Assembly: GCA_965221145.1 (NCBI GenBank) | Contig: OZ244877.1 | Span: 2,728,001 to 2,792,000 of the forward strand | DNA length: 64,000 bases | From: Bin5 sp965221145 | Lineage (GTDB): Bacteria > Chloroflexota > Anaerolineae > Caldilineales > Caldilineaceae | Direction: 5' to 3' | Part shown: positions 9,534 to 18,896 of the stretch, in pieces | Layout: each line of letters begins with the position of its first letter | Position numbering within the stretch: position 1 is the first letter of the stretch | Notes under the pieces: generated by a model | What the model was told of the DNA's origin: nothing | Seen by the model: only the letters and a program-made list of their open reading frames with translations | The model's database searches: none | Made by a program: the position numbers and the translations under genes

Positions 9534-10661
9534 ATGACCGAGGAAGCCAGTACACTTGATGCTTATGTACGCGAAGGGGAGCTCTGGGCCTTAGATTTGG
9601 GCAATCGCGGCCCAATCCGATTTAACGATGACGGCACGCTCGCCAAGGAGATTGTAGACGCCTACTGGCGCTGCGGCTTCTACGTCTTTGAAGGCGCGCT
9701 GAGCACTGAGGAACTCAACGACCTGCGAGCGGACATGGACAGGGCTTTCGAGCGCGCGCCCTACACCAAGGACGCCACCGTTGACGCGAAGGGCCGCCCC
9801 GCTCTCGGCGTCGGCTTGACTCGGCCCACGTTCCGCTTTGACAAGCCGTTGAGCGACCCCTATGGGGGGACGGCGTTGAACAGCGGCCGCCATCCAGCAA
9901 AGATGACTGAACCGCCGCCCCCTGTCGACGCCCCCGAATTTGTCATTGCCAGTATCTCCAGCCCCCTCCAGGTCATGGACGCCTGCCTGCGGCTTTACGG
10001 ACACCCGCAACTGCTGGCCATCGCTGAAAACATCAACGGGCCTGACTTTACGCCGTTTACCGAGTCGGTCATTGTCAAGCGGGCTGGGCTGGGGCCTTCG
10101 GTTGCCTGGCACCACGACGGAACGACCCACTGGGATAGTCCGCACTGGGACGAGGGCACGCACGGATTCAACTTTATGGCGCAACTCTATGGCAGCACGG
10201 CGGAGAATGGAGTCTGGCTGCTGCCCGGCTCGCATAAGCAGGGGAAAATGGACATCAAGGCGATGGTCGAGGAGAACGGTTCCGATCGGCTTCCCGGCGC
10301 GGCGCCGATGATCTGCGAACCGGGCGACGTGGCGATGTCCAATCGCCAGGCCTTGCACGCCTCTTTCGCCAACACGTCTCCACAGAAGCGCATCACGGTC
10401 AACTTCGGCTTCCACCGGCGCCGCTCCGTCCTCAATGTGAGAGCAAGGCACAACGGACAACACGTTTTCTATGACGCTGAACGCGTCCACGAACGTTCGC
10501 GCCTGATCGCCTTGGCCATTGACGCCCGACAGCAGCGCTTTCCGCACGAGCCTCGCTACGTCTACCAGCCTCTCAAAGGGCAGGAGGACGAGAACCGCTG
10601 GAGTGAAGCGACCCGCCAAAGCCTCCTCAAGAATTACAATTTGCGAGACCTTGGCATTTGA
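9534..10661 (+). CDS. Phytanoyl-CoA dioxygenase (PhyH) family protein
   Basis: Fe(II)/2-oxoglutarate dioxygenase of 375 aa, longer than the first PhyH. The metal triad is seen as H193/H194-D195 (AWHHDGTTHW) and H275 (RQALHASFANTSP), with R286 as probable 2-oxoglutarate ligand. A GGGAGG ribosome site precedes ATG 9534. A typical PGSH segment (residues 231-234) precedes the distal His. It ends 6 nt from the convergent damaged PhyH gene, to which it is not obviously a recent duplicate. Placement between the solute-binding protein and permeases suggests it acts on the imported compound (inference). Confidence 0.9.
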   Translation: MTEEASTLDAYVREGELWALDLGNRGPIRFNDDGTLAKEIVDAYWRCGFYVFEGALSTEELNDLRADMDRAFERAPYTKDATVDAKGRPALGVGLTRPTFRFDKPLSDPYGGTALNSGRHPAKMTEPPPPVDAPEFVIASISSPLQVMDACLRLYGHPQLLAIAENINGPDFTPFTESVIVKRAGLGPSVAWHHDGTTHWDSPHWDEGTHGFNFMAQLYGSTAENGVWLLPGSHKQGKMDIKAMVEENGSDRLPGAAPMICEPGDVAMSNRQALHASFANTSPQKRITVNFGFHRRRSVLNVRARHNGQHVFYDAERVHERSRLIALAIDARQQRFPHEPRYVYQPLKGQEDENRWSEATRQSLLKNYNLRDLGI

Positions 10662-10667
10662 TTGGAG

Positions 10668-11557
10668 TCAGTCGGCCGGCGCGGTCTCTTCGACAACCTG
10701 TACCGGGACCTTGGGAACGGGCGTGAGCGAGTACTGCTTCCAGTGATATTGATGGCGGTCCGACTTCCAGCCCTTGTAGACCTCTTCCCAAGTGAGGCGG
10801 CCCTGATGGGGCGTGAGCACCTTTTCCATTACAGGGTCGGATGCCCTCTGGTAGCGGAAGTCTACCGATAGGCGGAGGCGGTTGCCAGACAGATTGGGCA
10901 GCCCTTTGTGAACGGTGAGGCTGTTGAAAAAGAGCATGTCCCCAGGTTCGAAGGGGCTGGATACCCATTCACCACCGATCTTCTCGAAGTGAGCGCGCAC
11001 TCCCCCCGCGCCGAGTGATCGGGAGACCGGCAGTACCCCCCTTTGTGCGACCCCGCCAGTACGCTCAAACCTCCCATACGATGCGAACAGCTGCCAAGCG
11101 GCATCCACGCTGTCCACACATCGGTCGTCCCCTGAATGAGAACAAAATCCTGGTGCGGCGGTGTCGTTTGTTCAAGCTTTGTAGGGAAGATGAAACGGGC
11201 GATATTGCTGGGCTGCAAGAGTACATCGTCGCCCAAGAGTTGTCCGACGACCCTCTGAATTACTGCATCGTGGGCAAGTGTGTGAAAAGACTCCAGTACT
11301 TGGATCTTGTCGTACACCGGAGAAAACTCAGGCTCTCCCGATACATGGGGCGGGTGGCTGGTGATTGCCTCATCGGGATCTGTGCCCGCATCGATCCATC
11401 CCACCTCCTGCAAGACCGCGGCTATGTCCCGGCGGGCCTGAAGGATCGCCTCCTTGTCAACAAGACCCCGCAAAAAGAGATAGCCGTCGCGATCGGCCCG
11501 CTGGCGCAACGCCTCTCCATCGTCCCTGATGTCGCTGGAGTCGACAAATGGATTCAT
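10668..11557 (-). pseudogene. PhyH-family dioxygenase gene with a frameshift in a G-run
   Basis: Two overlapping minus-strand frames together make one dioxygenase. The first (11557 down to about 11041) carries the HQD metal motif and ends in a normal LAGSHKGG. The second continues with LPVSRSLGAGGVRAHF, the distal His (LTVHKGLPNLSGNR) and a plausible C-terminus at 10668. The switch lies at a run of six G (C on the plus strand, 11036-11041); a seventh G restores one frame and all catalytic residues. Start ATG 11557 has AGGAGA upstream. The defect could be a true mutation, phase variation in the homopolymer, or an assembly error. Confidence 0.85.
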
Positions 11558-11632
11558 CTTCTCACTCTCCTATTGGCTGTGCAGAGGCGTCGCGGAATTG
11601 CAGAGCGACTCTCTGGCACTGCCCCGAATGCG

Positions 11633-12388
11633 CTACACGTGTGTGTAAGGGTCGGACGCGTCGCGCAGACCGTCGCCGACAAAGTTGAAGGCCAGAATGC
11701 TGACCACCACGAACAGAGTCGGCAGCAGAAGCCACGGCGACAGGGCAAGTACGCGGATCGCCTGTGCATCCTTGAGCAACACACCCCAACTGATGGCTGG
11801 CGCCTGCAAGCCCGGGCCGATGAAACTGAGCGCTGTCTCGCCCAAGATCATCTGCGGAACTGCCAGGGTCAGGCGGGCGCTGATGTAGCTCATGAATGAC
11901 GGGAGCAGGTAGCGAAATTTGATGCGCAGGTTGCTCGCGCCGTCCAGTTCCGCCGCGCCGACAAAGTCTTCCTCTCGCAGGGCGAAAAAGCGGCCGCGCA
12001 CAACGCGGGCGATGCTCGTCCAGCCAACGATGGACAGGATGAGTACGATGGCGAAGTAGGTCCTTACCACCGGCCAATCCGATGGCAGCGCGATGCTCAG
12101 CGCCATCCACAACGGCAGCGTCGGCAGCGCCCGCAGCGATTCGATGATCCGCTGGATCACCATATCCACCGTTCCGCCGAGGTAGCCCGACAACCCGCCG
12201 ATGAGGATGCCGAGGAAGAAACTCATCGCAACGCCTACCAGCCCGATTGTGAGCGAAATGCGGGCGCCATAGACGATGCGGGTCAACAGATCGCGCCCCA
12301 CCGTATCCTGCCCCAGCAGAGAGAGGCGGGCCTCCGGATCTTGCGGCCCGAACAGGTGAATATCGCTTTCAAACCAATCTACTTTGGG
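11633..12388 (-). pseudogene. N-terminally truncated ABC transporter permease (OppC/DppC type)
   Basis: The minus-strand frame encodes the C-terminal two thirds of a BPD-type permease: GQDTVGRDLLTRIVYGARIS, several membrane spans, and an EAA-type cytoplasmic loop (REEDFVGAAELDGASNLRI). Upstream of the only start-like codon (GTG 12301, inside the conserved GRD segment) the frame still reads like a DppC periplasmic loop (DIHLFGP) back to a TAA at 12389-12391. The first transmembrane helix and targeting segment are missing. It is therefore a 5'-truncated remnant rather than a working subunit. It opposes the intact permease genes that start 115 nt away and follows (in its own direction) no solute-binding gene. 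It ends 75 nt upstream of the damaged PhyH start, so the two may have been one operon. Confidence 0.8.
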
Positions 12389-12504
12389 TTATGATTCAGG
12401 GGGTTGGCACAGTTTCCTTCAAGAATCCCGGTTTTGTCATATCTGGCGCGCCTTTATAGAAACTGTTGGTCCCCGACCGGCGCCTGCCGTCATCAGCAGA
12501 GCCT

Positions 12505-13431
12505 ATGCTCACATTCATACTTCGGCGAATCTTATTTCTTGTACCCATTTTGATCGGGCTGGTCACGGTGCTGTTCGCTCTGCTGAATGTCCTGCCCGGA
12601 GACCCTGCCCGCCTGATGGCCGGCCCCTTCGCCGATCCCGACGTGGTGGAAACGATCCGCCAGCAGATGGGATTTGATCGACCGCTCCTGGTTCAGTATT
12701 TGGACAATCTCTGGAACCTGGCCCGCGGCGAATTCGGGCGCTCCTATCAGTCGCGGCGTCCCATTCTTGCGGACCTGGTCGAGGTCTTCCCCAAAACTGT
12801 ACAGTTGGCCCTTGCCGCCGAGGTGACGAGCGCGCTGCTCGGCATCTGGCTGGGCGCCGTCGCGGCGTCGCGGCGCAACGGCTGGGCCGACCGCCTGATT
12901 ATGACGGTGGCGGCGCTAAATCTCTCCTTTCCGCTCTTCTGGCTGGCGCTCATGCTACAGATCGTTTTCGCCGTCTTCCTGCGTCTGCTGCCGCCGTCGG
13001 GATATGGAGTCGGCTTTGACCAATTCGTCATTTTGCCCGCGTTTACACTGGCGCTGCCGTCAATGGGACTGCTTGCGCGCATCACCCGCGCCGCGCTGAT
13101 CGAGGTCATGGGCGAGGATTACGTGCGCACCGCACGCGCCAAGGGACTCAGCCGCGTTTTGGTCATGCGTCGACACGTCCTTCCCAATGCGCTCATCCCC
13201 ATTGTTACGACAGTCGGCACCGACTTTGTACGCCTGCTGGGCGGCATCCCCATCATCGAAGTGATCTTCTCTTGGCCCGGAATCGGCAAGTACGCCTATG
13301 ATGCGCTTGTCTTCCGCGACCTGCCCGCGTTGCAGGCGTCCGTGATGATCCTGGCCGTCTCGGTATCGCTGGTCAACTTGGCAGTGGATGTCCTGTATGC
13401 GTTCATCAATCCGCGAATTCGCTACGTTTGA
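12505..13431 (+). CDS. ABC transporter permease, DppB/OppB type
   Basis: A 308-aa inner-membrane permease of a family 5 (peptide/nickel-type) importer. The N-terminus LTFILRRILFLVPILIGL is the classical DppB start, followed by the GDPARLMAGP loop, six hydrophobic spans and the EAA loop (VMGEDYVRTARAKGLSRVLV). ATG 12505 is preferred to the earlier ATG at 12466, which would add a polar non-conserved leader; its ribosome site is weak. The last 44 nt overlap the next permease gene, implying translational coupling. It probably works with the lipoprotein at 7777. Confidence 0.9.
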   Translation: MLTFILRRILFLVPILIGLVTVLFALLNVLPGDPARLMAGPFADPDVVETIRQQMGFDRPLLVQYLDNLWNLARGEFGRSYQSRRPILADLVEVFPKTVQLALAAEVTSALLGIWLGAVAASRRNGWADRLIMTVAALNLSFPLFWLALMLQIVFAVFLRLLPPSGYGVGFDQFVILPAFTLALPSMGLLARITRAALIEVMGEDYVRTARAKGLSRVLVMRRHVLPNALIPIVTTVGTDFVRLLGGIPIIEVIFSWPGIGKYAYDALVFRDLPALQASVMILAVSVSLVNLAVDVLYAFINPRIRYV

Positions 13432-14299
13432 CTGGCGGCGCTTCCGCCAGGATCGCCTGCCGCTGGTCGGCGTCGCTGTCATTCTTATCTTCGTGCTGCT
13501 GGCAGTCCTCGCACCTTACATCGTCAGCGACCCGACGCAGATCGAAATGCGCCGCGAACAGGACGGCCAGACGATCACGCCGCCCTTCGCACCGAGCCAG
13601 CGCAACCTGTTCGGCACCGATCAGTTGGGACGGGACATCTTCGCTCGCGTTGTCTTCGGCCTGCGAACCTCGCTGATCGTCGGCATTCTCGTGCGCGGCC
13701 TGTCGATGGTGGCGGGCACTCTACTTGGGTTGATTTCCGGGTTCTTCCCCCGCATTGTGGACAATCTCATCATGCGCATTACGGACATCATGCTCGCCTT
13801 CCCCGTCATCCTGCTGGCGATGACCGTGACCGCGGTGCTCGGCCCCGGTCTCGTCACCGTGTGTGTGGCGCTGGCGCTCGTGGCCTGGCCCGATGTCGCC
13901 CGCCTTGTGCGTGGACAGGTCTTGGCGATCAGGGAGCAGACTTATGTGGACGCGGCGCGCTCGATAGGCGCGGGCAACCGGCGCATCCTGCTTCGCCACG
14001 TGCTGCCCAACTGCATGGGGCCGATCGTCGTCGCCTTCTCGATGGGAATACCGGGCGCGATCATGTATGAAGCCGGATTGAGCTTCTTCGGCTTCGGCAT
14101 TCAGCCGCCGACGCCCAGCCTGGGTTCCATCATCAGCGACGGTCGCGGCTATATCACCGTCGCCCCGTGGTATCCCGGCTTCCCCGGCCTTGTGCTGACC
14201 CTGCTCGTTTTGAGCATCAACCTGGTCGGCGACGGCCTGATCGACGTGATGAACCCGCGCGCGGCAAAGGGTGTGCGTAACGGGCAATCCGCGGCCTGA
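13388..14299 (+). CDS. ABC transporter permease, DppC/OppC type
   Basis: A 303-aa permease. It has a cytoplasmic N-terminus (FDWRRFRQDRLPLVGV), first span, a periplasmic loop ending GTDQLGRDIFARVVFG, then further spans and an EAA loop (AIREQTYVDAARSIGAGNRRI). This is the complete architecture lacking in the truncated paralogue at 11633. The start overlaps the 3' end of the DppB-type gene by 44 nt. No dppD/dppF ATPase follows; the next gene is an amidohydrolase. The pair with the lipoprotein at 7777 forms the membrane part of one importer. Confidence 0.9.
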   Translation: MSCMRSSIREFATFDWRRFRQDRLPLVGVAVILIFVLLAVLAPYIVSDPTQIEMRREQDGQTITPPFAPSQRNLFGTDQLGRDIFARVVFGLRTSLIVGILVRGLSMVAGTLLGLISGFFPRIVDNLIMRITDIMLAFPVILLAMTVTAVLGPGLVTVCVALALVAWPDVARLVRGQVLAIREQTYVDAARSIGAGNRRILLRHVLPNCMGPIVVAFSMGIPGAIMYEAGLSFFGFGIQPPTPSLGSIISDGRGYITVAPWYPGFPGLVLTLLVLSINLVGDGLIDVMNPRAAKGVRNGQSAA

Positions 14300-14407
14300 T
14301 TTGGATGCTCGCGCTTTGGTCTGCTAAACTCGACTGATTGCGGGGCAGCTTGTCCGACCTCGTCTTAGCGGGCGTCCAGGGCGTCGATTCCAATTGGAGT
14401 GATTTCG

Positions 14408-15583
14408 ATGGCCACCGATGGGCAGAGCGTCAAAGTTCAAAAGGTCGAGCCTTCTTTCAACCCCGTGCAGGATGAAGACCTTGACCAGTACGGCGACCAA
14501 CTGGCGGAATGCACCATCGTCGATGTTGACGTGCATGTGGATGACACGCTCATGTTCATGCTCGACTACATGGAGGGGCATTTCCGCAAAAGGATGGAGA
14601 CCGTATTGCAGGCGGACTTCAAGGGCGAGCCGGGCAACTCATTGCGCAACATGATCGCCCACATCGCCTGGCTTGGCTCGTCGTATGACAAGCCGCCGCG
14701 CGCCAAGCTCGCCACAAAGTATGACCTGCTCGCGCGGATGGAGAAGGGAATCATCGACTACAGCATTCTCTTCCCCAGCGAACTGCTGCCGATCGGCTAT
14801 CTGCCGGAACCCAGTTGGGCGGCCGCCCTCGCCACTGCCTACAACCAATATATGGTTGACGCCTACCAGAATCTGGGCGGCGTCAAAATCGCCATCGTCG
14901 TCGCGCCGCAGCATCCCCTCCACGCGGCAAGCGAGATCGACCTCCACGCCGCCCATCCCGATGTCGTAAGCGTCTGCATTCCCGACGTCGGCGTCAATCC
15001 GCCGATCGGAGATCAGAAGTACTGGCCGATCTTCGAGGCCGCTGCCCGGCATAACCTCCCGATCTGCTTTCACGGCATCGAGGCGCTCATCCATGACAAC
15101 TACCCGCTGCGGGTGGCCCACTTCCATACGCTTATGCAGGTCAACAGCATGGGCTTCCCCTTCACGGCGATGTTACAGATTATGTCCGTGGTGTGCGCCG
15201 GTATTCCGGTTCGCTTCCCCAATCTGAAATTCGCAGTGCTCGAGGCGGGCCTTACATGGATGCCCTTCATCATGTACCGGCTCGATGCCGCCTACCTGCG
15301 TTACCGGACGGAGTTGCCTTTGCTGGAGAAGAAGCCCAGCGAATACATACGCGACTGGTACATCGGCACGCACGAGTTGGAGGCACTGCCGCGACGCGGT
15401 GATCTGGTCAAACTGATCGAACTCTACCAGGGCCAGGACACGACCATGTGGGCCTCCGACTGGCCGCATTTGGAACGCGATCTGATCGCAGGATTCATGC
15501 GCTACGAGATGGACGACACGCTTCGCCGCAAGATCTTGGGCGAGAATGCGCTCCGATTCTTCGGATTGACACCCATAAAATGA
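14408..15583 (+). CDS. Amidohydrolase-2 family metal-dependent hydrolase/decarboxylase
   Basis: A 391-aa TIM-barrel protein of the family containing aminocarboxymuconate-semialdehyde decarboxylase and related hydrolases. Visible features are the N-terminal metal motif D41-x-H43-x-D45 (a His-x-Asp form rather than His-x-His), CFHGIEALIH in the middle, the conserved LEAGLTWMPFIMYRLD segment and the C-terminal WASDWPH with the catalytic Asp. ATG 14408 is chosen because GGAG lies 8 nt upstream, whereas GTG 14399 touches it. Its stop overlaps the start of the Rieske gene (ATGA), so the two products are made together. The metal and reaction (C-N hydrolysis or decarboxylation) are not determined by sequence alone. 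Confidence 0.85.
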   Translation: MATDGQSVKVQKVEPSFNPVQDEDLDQYGDQLAECTIVDVDVHVDDTLMFMLDYMEGHFRKRMETVLQADFKGEPGNSLRNMIAHIAWLGSSYDKPPRAKLATKYDLLARMEKGIIDYSILFPSELLPIGYLPEPSWAAALATAYNQYMVDAYQNLGGVKIAIVVAPQHPLHAASEIDLHAAHPDVVSVCIPDVGVNPPIGDQKYWPIFEAAARHNLPICFHGIEALIHDNYPLRVAHFHTLMQVNSMGFPFTAMLQIMSVVCAGIPVRFPNLKFAVLEAGLTWMPFIMYRLDAAYLRYRTELPLLEKKPSEYIRDWYIGTHELEALPRRGDLVKLIELYQGQDTTMWASDWPHLERDLIAGFMRYEMDDTLRRKILGENALRFFGLTPIK

Positions 15584-15972
15584 CGCCTACCCAGAAGGCT
15601 GCGCGCAGCAGTCGCGCCAAGCGCACGATCAATGTCGCCGCAGTGAATGACTTTCCGCCCGGCACGCGCATGGAAGTACAGGTGGGCCGCGTCGCTATCG
15701 CGGTCTTCAATGTGGGCGGCGACTATTACGCACTGTACGGTCGCTGCCCGCACCAGTCTGCGCCACTGAGCCGGGGTCGTCTCCAGGGCACAGTCGTCTG
15801 CAACGCCGAAACCGGCTGGGAGACCGAATGGGCCTACGATGGCGAGGTGTTGGTCTGCCCCGGCCACGGGATGGAGTACCACGTCAAGAGCGGCAAAGCA
15901 TTTGGCTACGACTTCAAACTGCGTACTTACGAGGTTGTGGTGGAGGACGGGCAGGTTAAGCTGGTCATGTAA
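15580..15972 (+). CDS. Rieske [2Fe-2S] ferredoxin-like protein
   Basis: A 130-aa single-domain Rieske protein with cluster ligands C56-x-H58 and C93-x-x-H96 (CPH and CPGHG). Such small Rieske proteins donate electrons to oxygenases. ATG 15580 overlaps the TGA of the amidohydrolase, which fixes the start and implies translational coupling. Residues 72-90 between the two ligand pairs form a longer insertion than in simple ferredoxins. No Rieske oxygenase alpha subunit is in the window; the coupled partner is a hydrolase, which is unusual. It may serve an oxidation step elsewhere in the pathway (inference). Confidence 0.88.
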   Translation: MTPTQKAARSSRAKRTINVAAVNDFPPGTRMEVQVGRVAIAVFNVGGDYYALYGRCPHQSAPLSRGRLQGTVVCNAETGWETEWAYDGEVLVCPGHGMEYHVKSGKAFGYDFKLRTYEVVVEDGQVKLVM

Positions 15973-16043
15973 AGGGGCGGTTGTCAGGAAACTTGCGCCG
16001 GCGGGATTCCCGCTATCCCAGCACTTTTTCGCAAAAGGCAAGA

Positions 16044-17288
16044 ATGGAGAACGAAGCGATGATTGCGCGCCCGATCCGCCAAGCTGAATTTGGTGAGCCG
16101 ATCCCCGTCACAATCGACGACATGCTGAACGAAATCAGCAATCAAGGACCCGCCATCCCCGCGGTCATGGAGTCGGTCCAGCCGCAGCTCGAGGCGCTGG
16201 ACCCCGCTCTCTTTACGGCGGCGTCGCACATCTATATAACCGGCTGCGGCGACTCCTACTTCGCCGGTCTGGCCGCGCGCTTTGCCTTCGCCCGCTATGC
16301 CGGTCTGCCGACCGAAGCGTCAGAGGCCCTGGAGTTCGGTCGCTATGTCGCCGAGTTTGTACCCCCGAACTCGCTTGTTTTCGGCATCTCCAACTCCGGC
16401 AAGGCCACGCGCTCGGTCGAAGCGGTCGTCAATGCCCGCTTGGGCGGCGCGCACACGGTCGCGATCACGGGCAATCCGAACGGCTGGCTGGCGCAAGAGG
16501 CCGACACGATCCTCGATCAGAGCGTTCGGCTGGCAGGCGAACTGATTGGGATGCCTAGCAACCTGACTACAGTTGAAGACGGAGAAAAACCGCGCCGGGG
16601 TTCGTTCGGCCTGGTAAACTACCTGGCAAGCCTGACGACGCTCTATCTGCTCGCCTTTCATACCGGCGTGGTGCGCGGCCATCTCTCAGAGGAGGAGGCC
16701 GATGGGTTGCGCGCCGAGTTGCGCTCCACGGCTGATCTGCTCGCCGAGACCGTCGCACTCTGCACCCCTGCGGCCAAAGCGTATGCAGAGCAGGTCAGAG
16801 AGATCGACACGTTCACCATTCTTGGCTCCGGCCCCAGTGTGGCGACCAGCCTGTTCTACGCCGCCAAGACCTATGAACTGCCGCGTGTCTACGGCGTGTC
16901 GCAGGAGTTGGAGGAGTGGGCGCACGAGCAGTTCTTCCTCACCGGGCCAGGGACGCAGGTCCTCTTTATCGCGCCACAGGGGCGCAGCACGACCCGCATC
17001 CGCGAACTGCTGCACACGACGCGAACGATGGGGGGGACAGGGGTTGTAATCACGGACGAGAGCAATACCGAGTTGGCCGAGGCCGCCGACGTGACTCTGC
17101 CGGTCGCTGGCACGGTGCCGGAAGCGCTCTCGCCGCTCGTGTACTGCGTGCCCGGCCAGCTCTTCGCCACCTACCTGGCGCAGTCTCGCGGCCGCCTGGC
17201 CTTCGAATTCGACTCCCCGCTCCAGTATGAGATGAATATGCGCACGATCCAAGAAAGCCAACTGATCGAGATTCACTCCACGAAGTGA
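16044..17288 (+). CDS. Double SIS-domain sugar-phosphate isomerase/deaminase-like protein
   Basis: A 414-aa protein with two sugar isomerase (SIS) folds, like the isomerase half of glucosamine-6-phosphate synthase but without a glutaminase domain. The first SIS has ITGCGDSYFAG and GISNSGKATRSVEA; the second has ILGSGPSVATSLFYAAKTYE and an EEWAHEQF segment equivalent to the ligand-binding Glu-His-Gly region of AgaS/GlmS proteins. I prefer ATG 16044 (AAAGGC upstream); ATG 16059 is possible. It follows the Rieske gene by about 70 nt and closes the plus-strand cluster. Its presence with a PfkB kinase suggests an amino-sugar phosphate in the pathway (inference). Confidence 0.85.
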   Translation: MENEAMIARPIRQAEFGEPIPVTIDDMLNEISNQGPAIPAVMESVQPQLEALDPALFTAASHIYITGCGDSYFAGLAARFAFARYAGLPTEASEALEFGRYVAEFVPPNSLVFGISNSGKATRSVEAVVNARLGGAHTVAITGNPNGWLAQEADTILDQSVRLAGELIGMPSNLTTVEDGEKPRRGSFGLVNYLASLTTLYLLAFHTGVVRGHLSEEEADGLRAELRSTADLLAETVALCTPAAKAYAEQVREIDTFTILGSGPSVATSLFYAAKTYELPRVYGVSQELEEWAHEQFFLTGPGTQVLFIAPQGRSTTRIRELLHTTRTMGGTGVVITDESNTELAEAADVTLPVAGTVPEALSPLVYCVPGQLFATYLAQSRGRLAFEFDSPLQYEMNMRTIQESQLIEIHSTK

Positions 17289-17466
17289 TGCCTTCCACAA
17301 GCGTTACGAATATCAAATAGGGTGCGACGGTTTGCCAATAACGTCTAAACGTGTTCGGGGTCGATTGTACCGGCGAGGAATTAAGAGAGAGCCCAGGCAG
17401 CTGGGCTATCCGGGGATTGGGCGATCAATTGCCGGTCATGCACCGAGGCAATGCTACAGAAAAAAG

Positions 17467-17549
<83 letters not shown>

Positions 17550-17557
17550 GAATGTTC

Positions 17558-17586
17558 ATTGTAGGGAATCATGCCCCTGGCGTCAA
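17558..17586 (-). promoter_or_regulatory. Sigma-70-type promoter of tRNA-Leu
   Basis: On the minus strand TTGACG (-35, 17581-17586) and TACAAT (-10, 17558-17563) are separated by exactly 17 nt, and the tRNA begins 8 nt after the -10. This is close to consensus and fits strong stable-RNA transcription. Confidence 0.85.
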
Positions 17587-17672
17587 TTCAAATATCAAGG
17601 GAGCGGAGTGCTATTTCGGACGAGACTACCGTGAATCCTAGTGAGCAGATGGTCCTCGGAAGGCACGAGTCA

Positions 17673-18896
17673 TCACTGCCCCAGATAGCGCCGCACATTC
17701 TCTACATGCTCTTCATACGTTTCCGCAAACGCGTGCGCGCCGCTGTCCCCCGGCGCGACGACGTAATAGTAGAAGCCGTGTTCCTCCGCGAACAGCACGG
17801 CGCGCAAAGCGTCTTCCCCAGGGCTGGCGATGGGGCCGGGCGGAATCCCCGGATGAATGTATGTGTTATAGGGGCTGTCAACGCCCTGGTATTCTTGCAG
17901 GAAGATCGGTGTCTTCCACCACTGGCCGCTCTCCGGCTGGTAGCCCATCGCGTACTGCACCGTCGCGTCGACTTCCAATAGCATTCCAGCATCCAGCCGA
18001 TTCAGCATGACGCCGGCAATGGCCGCTCGTTCCAATGCGACAACGGCTTCCCGCTCCACAATGCTGGCCAACGCGAGGGCCTCATGCAGTCTCAGATGGA
18101 TTGTGTCTTCGGCAGCCGCCTGCTCGTATAGCGTTACCATCCGGTCGGCAAAGGCGTCCAGTTGGCGGACGATCAGGTCGCTCGCTTGCGGCCCGTCCGG
18201 CGGCAACTGATATGTAGCGGGAAACAGATAGCCTTCCAGACTAGAGCCACGGGGCAGGAACGCTAGAAAAGGCCAGCGTTCCATTGCCAGTGTGCAGCAG
18301 TCTTCTGCATCGTCCTGTTGCGCGGAATCCGTCCGCGATCGAATGGCCTCTTCCAGGGCAATGAAAACTGGCCCCACAGGTCCCCGCGCGATGAGCAAGT
18401 ACTCCTTACCGGAGACATGGCCCTCTTCGTCCAGAAAATCGGCTACCTGCTCCAGCCGCCAGCCTTCGGGAATGGTCACGCGAATTCCGGCTGCCAGATC
18501 ACTTTGCAAAATATCGGCGATCTCAACCGGCGTCATGTTGGCGCTCAGGTAAAACGTACCCGCCTTCAGATCTTGGTCGATGCCTATCGAGCGTACATAG
18601 GCTTCAAACAGGTCGGCGTCACCTATCAGCCCAGCCAACGCCAGTTGCTCGGCGATGCTGCGCGCCAGCGTACCCGGTTCGATCTCGAAGGCGACCATCC
18701 GTTTTTCGTTGGAGGCGGGCATGTTCAGCGCCGCCCGGTGCGCGTCGAGATAATTGAGAAGCTTTTGTTCACGCGTACAAGCAACCAGAGCGCCGTTGAG
18801 GAGCAAAAGGATGACGCCAAATCCAATCGTGGTCTTCCAGCCCACGCTGCTATTGCTAAGTTTGAGGGCCTTCAGCCACACCGGCAGATTTCGCAT
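17673..18896 (-). CDS. mltG: Endolytic murein transglycosylase MltG (YceG family)
   Basis: A 407-aa membrane-anchored protein that cleaves nascent glycan strands and ends their polymerisation. A hydrophobic anchor lies at about residues 25-40. A LysM-like subdomain follows, then the YceG core: LASIVEREAVV (containing the catalytic Glu), AGVMLNRL, LEVDATVQYAMG, and SPYNTYIHPGIPPGPIASPG near the C-terminus. ATG 18896 has GGGAG upstream and gives a normal N-terminus; an earlier frame start at 18983 adds non-conserved residues. LVAC at the end of the anchor resembles a lipobox, so lipid modification is a possible alternative to a membrane span. An insertion in the middle (about residues 170-200, with Asp-Asp-Cys-Cys) is unusual. 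Confidence 0.92.
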   Translation of the reverse strand: MRNLPVWLKALKLSNSSVGWKTTIGFGVILLLLNGALVACTREQKLLNYLDAHRAALNMPASNEKRMVAFEIEPGTLARSIAEQLALAGLIGDADLFEAYVRSIGIDQDLKAGTFYLSANMTPVEIADILQSDLAAGIRVTIPEGWRLEQVADFLDEEGHVSGKEYLLIARGPVGPVFIALEEAIRSRTDSAQQDDAEDCCTLAMERWPFLAFLPRGSSLEGYLFPATYQLPPDGPQASDLIVRQLDAFADRMVTLYEQAAAEDTIHLRLHEALALASIVEREAVVALERAAIAGVMLNRLDAGMLLEVDATVQYAMGYQPESGQWWKTPIFLQEYQGVDSPYNTYIHPGIPPGPIASPGEDALRAVLFAEEHGFYYYVVAPGDSGAHAFAETYEEHVENVRRYLGQ

